From Enterovirga aerilata (lineage in GTDB: Bacteria; Pseudomonadota; Alphaproteobacteria; Rhizobiales; Beijerinckiaceae), in NCBI RefSeq assembly GCF_013044135.1, contig NZ_JABEPP010000001.1, positions 806,001 to 870,000 of the forward strand: a DNA stretch of 64,000 nt, read 5' to 3'. The position numbers were made by a program, and so were the translations under genes. Positions 61,803 to 64,000 of this stretch are shown piece by piece (the first letter of the stretch is position 1; every line of letters begins with the position of its first letter). The notes beneath the pieces are model-generated. The model searched no databases and was not told where the DNA came from. It saw only the letters and a list, made by a program, of their open reading frames with translations.

Positions 61803-61973
61803 GGGAGGCGCATCGGCCGGCCGCCGAAGCTAACGGACGTGCAGGTGTTCGACGCGCAATACCGGATCGCCACGGGCCAGACGACGCGGGCCGCGATCGC
61901 CGCGGAGCATAGGATGGCACCGTGGAGCCTGACCCGGGCCATCAGGCGGTCGATGCGGGCTTCGGCGCATTGA
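61797..61973 (+). pseudogene. Possible resolvase helix-turn-helix remnant
   Basis: RRIGRPPKLTDVQVFDAQYR and TTRAAIAAEHRMAPWSLTRA resemble the C-terminal GRPPKLT helix-turn-helix of Hin/Tn3-type resolvases, ending at a stop at 61971-61973. The catalytic domain is not upstream in this frame. It is a fragment in a region rich in recombinase debris. Confidence 0.45.
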
Positions 61974-61987
61974 GCCTGCGAGGGCCT

Positions 61988-62488
61988 TCAACCGCGCCCT
62001 GCAACACCCTTCAGCGACAGGACGAGGGTCATCGGGTGAGACGGCGAAGCCTTGAATCCGTAATGCTCGTAGAAGGCCTTCGCGTCCTCCGAGATCGCGT
62101 GGACGAGCAGGCCGCGGATGCCCATGATGTGGGCTGCCTGCGCGGTCCGGAGCACGGCATCCTGCAGCAGGGCCGTCCCGAGCCCCTTGCCCTGCCAGCG
62201 GCGGTCGATGGCGAGCCGCCCGAGGATCGCCATCGGGATCGGGTCCGGCATGTTCCGGCGGACCGGCCCGGGCGCGTCGATCGCCGCGATCGCGCCGGAG
62301 GCGAGGCAATAGTAGCCGACGACCTGAACGCCCTCGCTGACGACGTAGGTCCGCGAGGCGCCGCTGACCTGATTGGCCCGGGCGCGGCGCCGCAGCCAGT
62401 CGTCGAGGCTGTCCTGGCCGCTCTCGAACTGGGTGAGATCGTGTGTGTCGGTCAGAAGCTCCGGCGGCGACAGCGTCATGGCTGCCAC
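61988..62488 (-). CDS. GNAT family acetyltransferase toxin (TacT-like)
   Basis: This is a 166-residue GNAT acetyltransferase of the TacT/AtaT toxin group, which acetylates aminoacyl-tRNA and blocks translation. LTQFESGQDSLDDWLRRRAR at the N-terminus is diagnostic of the group, and the acetyl-CoA loop is RRWQGKGLGTALLQDA, followed by the C-terminal AKAFYEHYGFKASPSHPMTL with the catalytic Tyr. It overlaps the upstream DUF1778 antitoxin gene by 13 bases, the usual order for this toxin-antitoxin type. Confidence 0.88.
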   Translation of the reverse strand: MAAMTLSPPELLTDTHDLTQFESGQDSLDDWLRRRARANQVSGASRTYVVSEGVQVVGYYCLASGAIAAIDAPGPVRRNMPDPIPMAILGRLAIDRRWQGKGLGTALLQDAVLRTAQAAHIMGIRGLLVHAISEDAKAFYEHYGFKASPSHPMTLVLSLKGVAGRG

Positions 62489-62760
62489 GGTTTAGGGGCC
62501 TTCATCAGCCGCGCGAAACCCTCGCCATCCGGCGGAGCGTCGAGCACGGCGAGGTAATGCCGGTAGCTCTCCGGATCGACCCGGACGAGGGTCTGGTCGA
62601 GGAGCGCGTCCTCGGCCGCCCTCCTGGCCGCATCGATCATGAAGTCGGAACGCGTCTTGCCATGGGCCCTGGCCGCCCGGTCGATCAGGCCGCGCACGTC
62701 CTCGCGGATACGCAGGTTGACGGCGCGGGTATGGGTGTCGGGTGTCGGCTTCGAGGCCAT
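62476..62760 (-). CDS. DUF1778 antitoxin (TacA-like)
   Basis: This is a 94-residue ribbon-helix-helix antitoxin. AVNLRIREDVRGLIDRAARA and KTRSDFMIDAARRAAEDALL form the DUF1778 DNA-binding part, and the C-terminal DPESYRHYLAVLDAPP segment is the toxin-wrapping tail. I placed the start at the ATG at 62760. It is translationally coupled to the GNAT toxin. A perfect ATACAC-AAC-GTGTAT palindrome lies 39 bases upstream and is a likely autorepression site. Confidence 0.88.
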   Translation of the reverse strand: MASKPTPDTHTRAVNLRIREDVRGLIDRAARAHGKTRSDFMIDAARRAAEDALLDQTLVRVDPESYRHYLAVLDAPPDGEGFARLMKAPKPWQP

Positions 62761-62798
62761 GGCTTTTCTCCTTCTCCGATCATTCATAACACAGACGC

Positions 62799-62813
62799 AT
62801 ACACAACGTGTAT
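62799..62813. promoter_or_regulatory. Palindromic operator of the toxin-antitoxin operon
   Basis: ATACAC and GTGTAT are perfect 6-base inverted arms around AAC. It is just upstream of the DUF1778 start in AT-richer DNA. RHH antitoxins usually repress their own operon at such sites. Confidence 0.6.
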
Positions 62814-62842
62814 CTAATTCGTGCCTCGCCTTAGGGATGCCG

Positions 62843-63112
62843 TCACGGGATGGGTGCAGGCCGGAGCGGAGAGGGGGCGCCAAACAGAGGCTGCCGGAAT
62901 TCTCTCCGGCGGCCTTGGTCAGCGCCGAATGGTAGGTCTACGCGGCTGTCCCGGTAGCTCCCCACAGGGAAGCGCAGGAAGCGCGGCGCCCAGCCTTCCG
63001 CTTTGTCGCGGCCCTCGCCGGTCGCGTACTGGCGCAGGATCGACCGGACCAGCTTTGCCGGGCTGCCCTTGTAGGCCTCCGCCACCGCCTTGCCGCCGAC
63101 CTCCTCGATCAT
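62843..63112 (-). CDS. Unrecognised ORF, probable fragment
   Basis: This is an open frame of 89 codons. Residues 1-55 (MIEEVGGKAVAEAYKGSPAK, RSILRQYATGEGRDKAEGWA) have the composition of a real protein, while the C-terminal part is Arg/Pro-rich. The coding-like sequence seems to begin upstream (LAPALLA before the Met) and to be cut at about 63130, where plus-strand coding sequence begins. I do not recognise the family. Confidence 0.35.
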   Translation of the reverse strand: MIEEVGGKAVAEAYKGSPAKLVRSILRQYATGEGRDKAEGWAPRFLRFPVGSYRDSRVDLPFGADQGRRREFRQPLFGAPSPLRPAPIP

Positions 63113-63136
63113 CGCGAGAAGGGCCGGCGCTAACCC

Positions 63137-63384
63137 TCGACCTCTCCCGCTACGAGCCGTACCTTGCGGACACCGACATCCCGGCCGAGCAGCGGCGCGA
63201 ACTCCTGAAGACGCTTTGGGAGATCGTGGTCGGCTTCGTCGACCTCGGCTTCGACTTGGCACCGGTCCAGCAGGTCGAGACGGGCGACACGGAGGATTTG
63301 TCCTCCGCCCTCCGCCTCATGGTAGGATCGGACGGCACCATCAACGGAGACCATCGCAACACAAACATCCTGGAGGCCCCATGA
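63137..63384 (+). pseudogene. Small conserved protein upstream of a serine recombinase, N-terminally truncated
   Basis: LTLDLSRYEPYLADTDIPAE, LKTLWEIVVGFVDLGFDLAP resembles a small hypothetical protein often encoded just ahead of serine recombinases in this bacterial group. No start codon is found in frame before LTLDLS, and the upstream sequence belongs to a minus-strand fragment, so the 5' end has been lost at about 63130. The TGA overlaps the recombinase ATG (ATGA). Confidence 0.55.
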
Positions 63385-64000
63385 GACCGATCGCACCCGA
63401 GTTCAACGCGCACACGAAGGCGGTCATCTATTGCCGCGTATCGAGTGCCAAGCAGACGGTCCGGGGCGAGGGGCTTGGTTCCCAGGAGCAGCGCTGCCGT
63501 GAATACGCCCGCTACAAGGGCCTCGACGTCGTCGAGATTTTCCGGGACGATGCGAGCGGCAGCCTCGCGACGAGGCCCGGCATGCAGGCGATGCTGGCCT
63601 ATCTCCGCCGTCACCGGAAGAAGGGGCCGATCGTCGTCATCATCGACGACATCTCGCGCCTCGCCGCGGCATCGACGCCCACCTGAAGCTCAGGGCCGCG
63701 ATCGGCGAGGCCGGAGGCATCCTGAAGAGCCCGACCATCGAGTTCGGCGAAGATTCCGACTCCATCCTGGTCGAGAACCTCCTCGCCTCCGTCTCGCAGC
63801 ACCAGCGCCAGAAGAACGGCGAGCAGACCATCAACCGGATGCGCGCCCGCACCATGAACGGCTATTGGTGCTTCGCGGCCCCGATCGGCTATCGCTACAA
63901 GCGCATCTCAGGCTACGGCAACATGCTGGTCCGGGACGAACCCTATGCCTCGATCCTGCAGGGGCCTTCGAGGGCTTCGCTTCGGGGCGCTTCGACACGC
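63381..64000 (+). pseudogene. Serine recombinase (large resolvase family), frameshifted and cut by window end
   Basis: The resolvase domain is recognisable: KAVIYCRVSSAKQTVRGEGL with the catalytic Ser, and VVIIDDISRLA. The frame then shifts by one base at about 63666 (ISRLA continues as RGIDAHLKLRAAIGEAGGIL) and VENLLASVSQHQRQKNGEQT follows, with the recombinase domain region GYWCFAAPIGYRYK. Near 63962 another single-base loss (GGGG for GGGGG) interrupts the expected AFEGFASGRF. GGAGG precedes the ATG. The protein as read stops at 63686. It is a decayed site-specific recombinase or carries base-calling errors. Confidence 0.8.

Overview
This window is GC-rich, densely coded DNA from an alphaproteobacterium, most likely of the order Hyphomicrobiales (Rhizobiales). 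The basis is protein-level resemblance, the palindromic intergenic repeats of the kind common in that order, and many ATGA/GTGA gene overlaps. No rRNA gene is present and I recognised no tRNA gene, so the genus cannot be fixed from the sequence. All functional calls rest on motif and family recognition by eye.

Layout. (1) 1-7.4 kb: a 5'-truncated aldehyde dehydrogenase, two MFS transporters, a MarR regulator with a clear palindromic operator, a PaaI-type thioesterase, a MATE exporter and an aquaporin. (2) 7.5-26.8 kb: a large catabolic block containing a CoA transferase, an enoyl-CoA hydratase, an isochorismatase-type hydrolase, two polysaccharide-deacetylase/allantoinase-like proteins, a LeuCD-type hydro-lyase, a complete Liv ABC importer, a PEP-mutase/isocitrate-lyase family lyase, a fumarate-reductase-like flavoprotein, an Ohr/OsmC protein, an epimerase, an OYE-type FMN/FeS/FAD reductase, an SDR and a GntR/HutC regulator. 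Three copies of an ATGTYATAYCMMTA element mark three promoters in this block and are probably GntR sites. (3) 26.8-31.8 kb: homogentisate pathway (hmgA, fahA, hppD) with a MarR and an Lrp regulator. (4) 31.9-49.6 kb: a TetR-centred divergon. Leftward it holds an acyl-CoA dehydrogenase, TetR, a CoA ligase, an SDR, an enoyl-CoA hydratase and a TauD-type dioxygenase, followed by a second transporter/hydro-lyase/lyase cassette: a NitT/TauT ABC importer, divergent aconitase-family large and small subunits, a glutaredoxin-DinB fusion and an isocitrate-lyase-family protein. Rightward it holds an MFE-2-like SDR, a MaoC hydratase, an HMG-CoA-synthase-like protein without the nucleophilic Cys, an SCP2-type thiolase and an acyl-CoA dehydrogenase. 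An identical 24-bp element lies in the divergent promoter and in front of the transporter operon. (5) 49.6-64 kb: an accessory, decaying region with integrase, relaxase and serine-recombinase remnants, a DUF1127 protein, cupins, a class III nucleotide cyclase, an orphan response regulator, two AraC paralogues flanking an AMP-ligase remnant, an alcohol dehydrogenase, a frameshifted methyltransferase and a DUF1778/GNAT toxin-antitoxin pair.

The best candidate for an undescribed system is the repeated logic of regions 2 and 4. Each couples a dedicated ABC importer to an aconitase-superfamily hydro-lyase and a PEP-mutase/ICL-superfamily C-C lyase, plus peripheral CoA or hydrolase chemistry. This is the enzyme pair expected for hydrating an unsaturated dicarboxylate and cleaving the resulting malate derivative. 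The second cassette carries unusual parts: a LeuD-like subunit without the usual GCGSSRE motif, a Grx-DinB fusion, and a binding protein whose only well-placed start codon is ATC.
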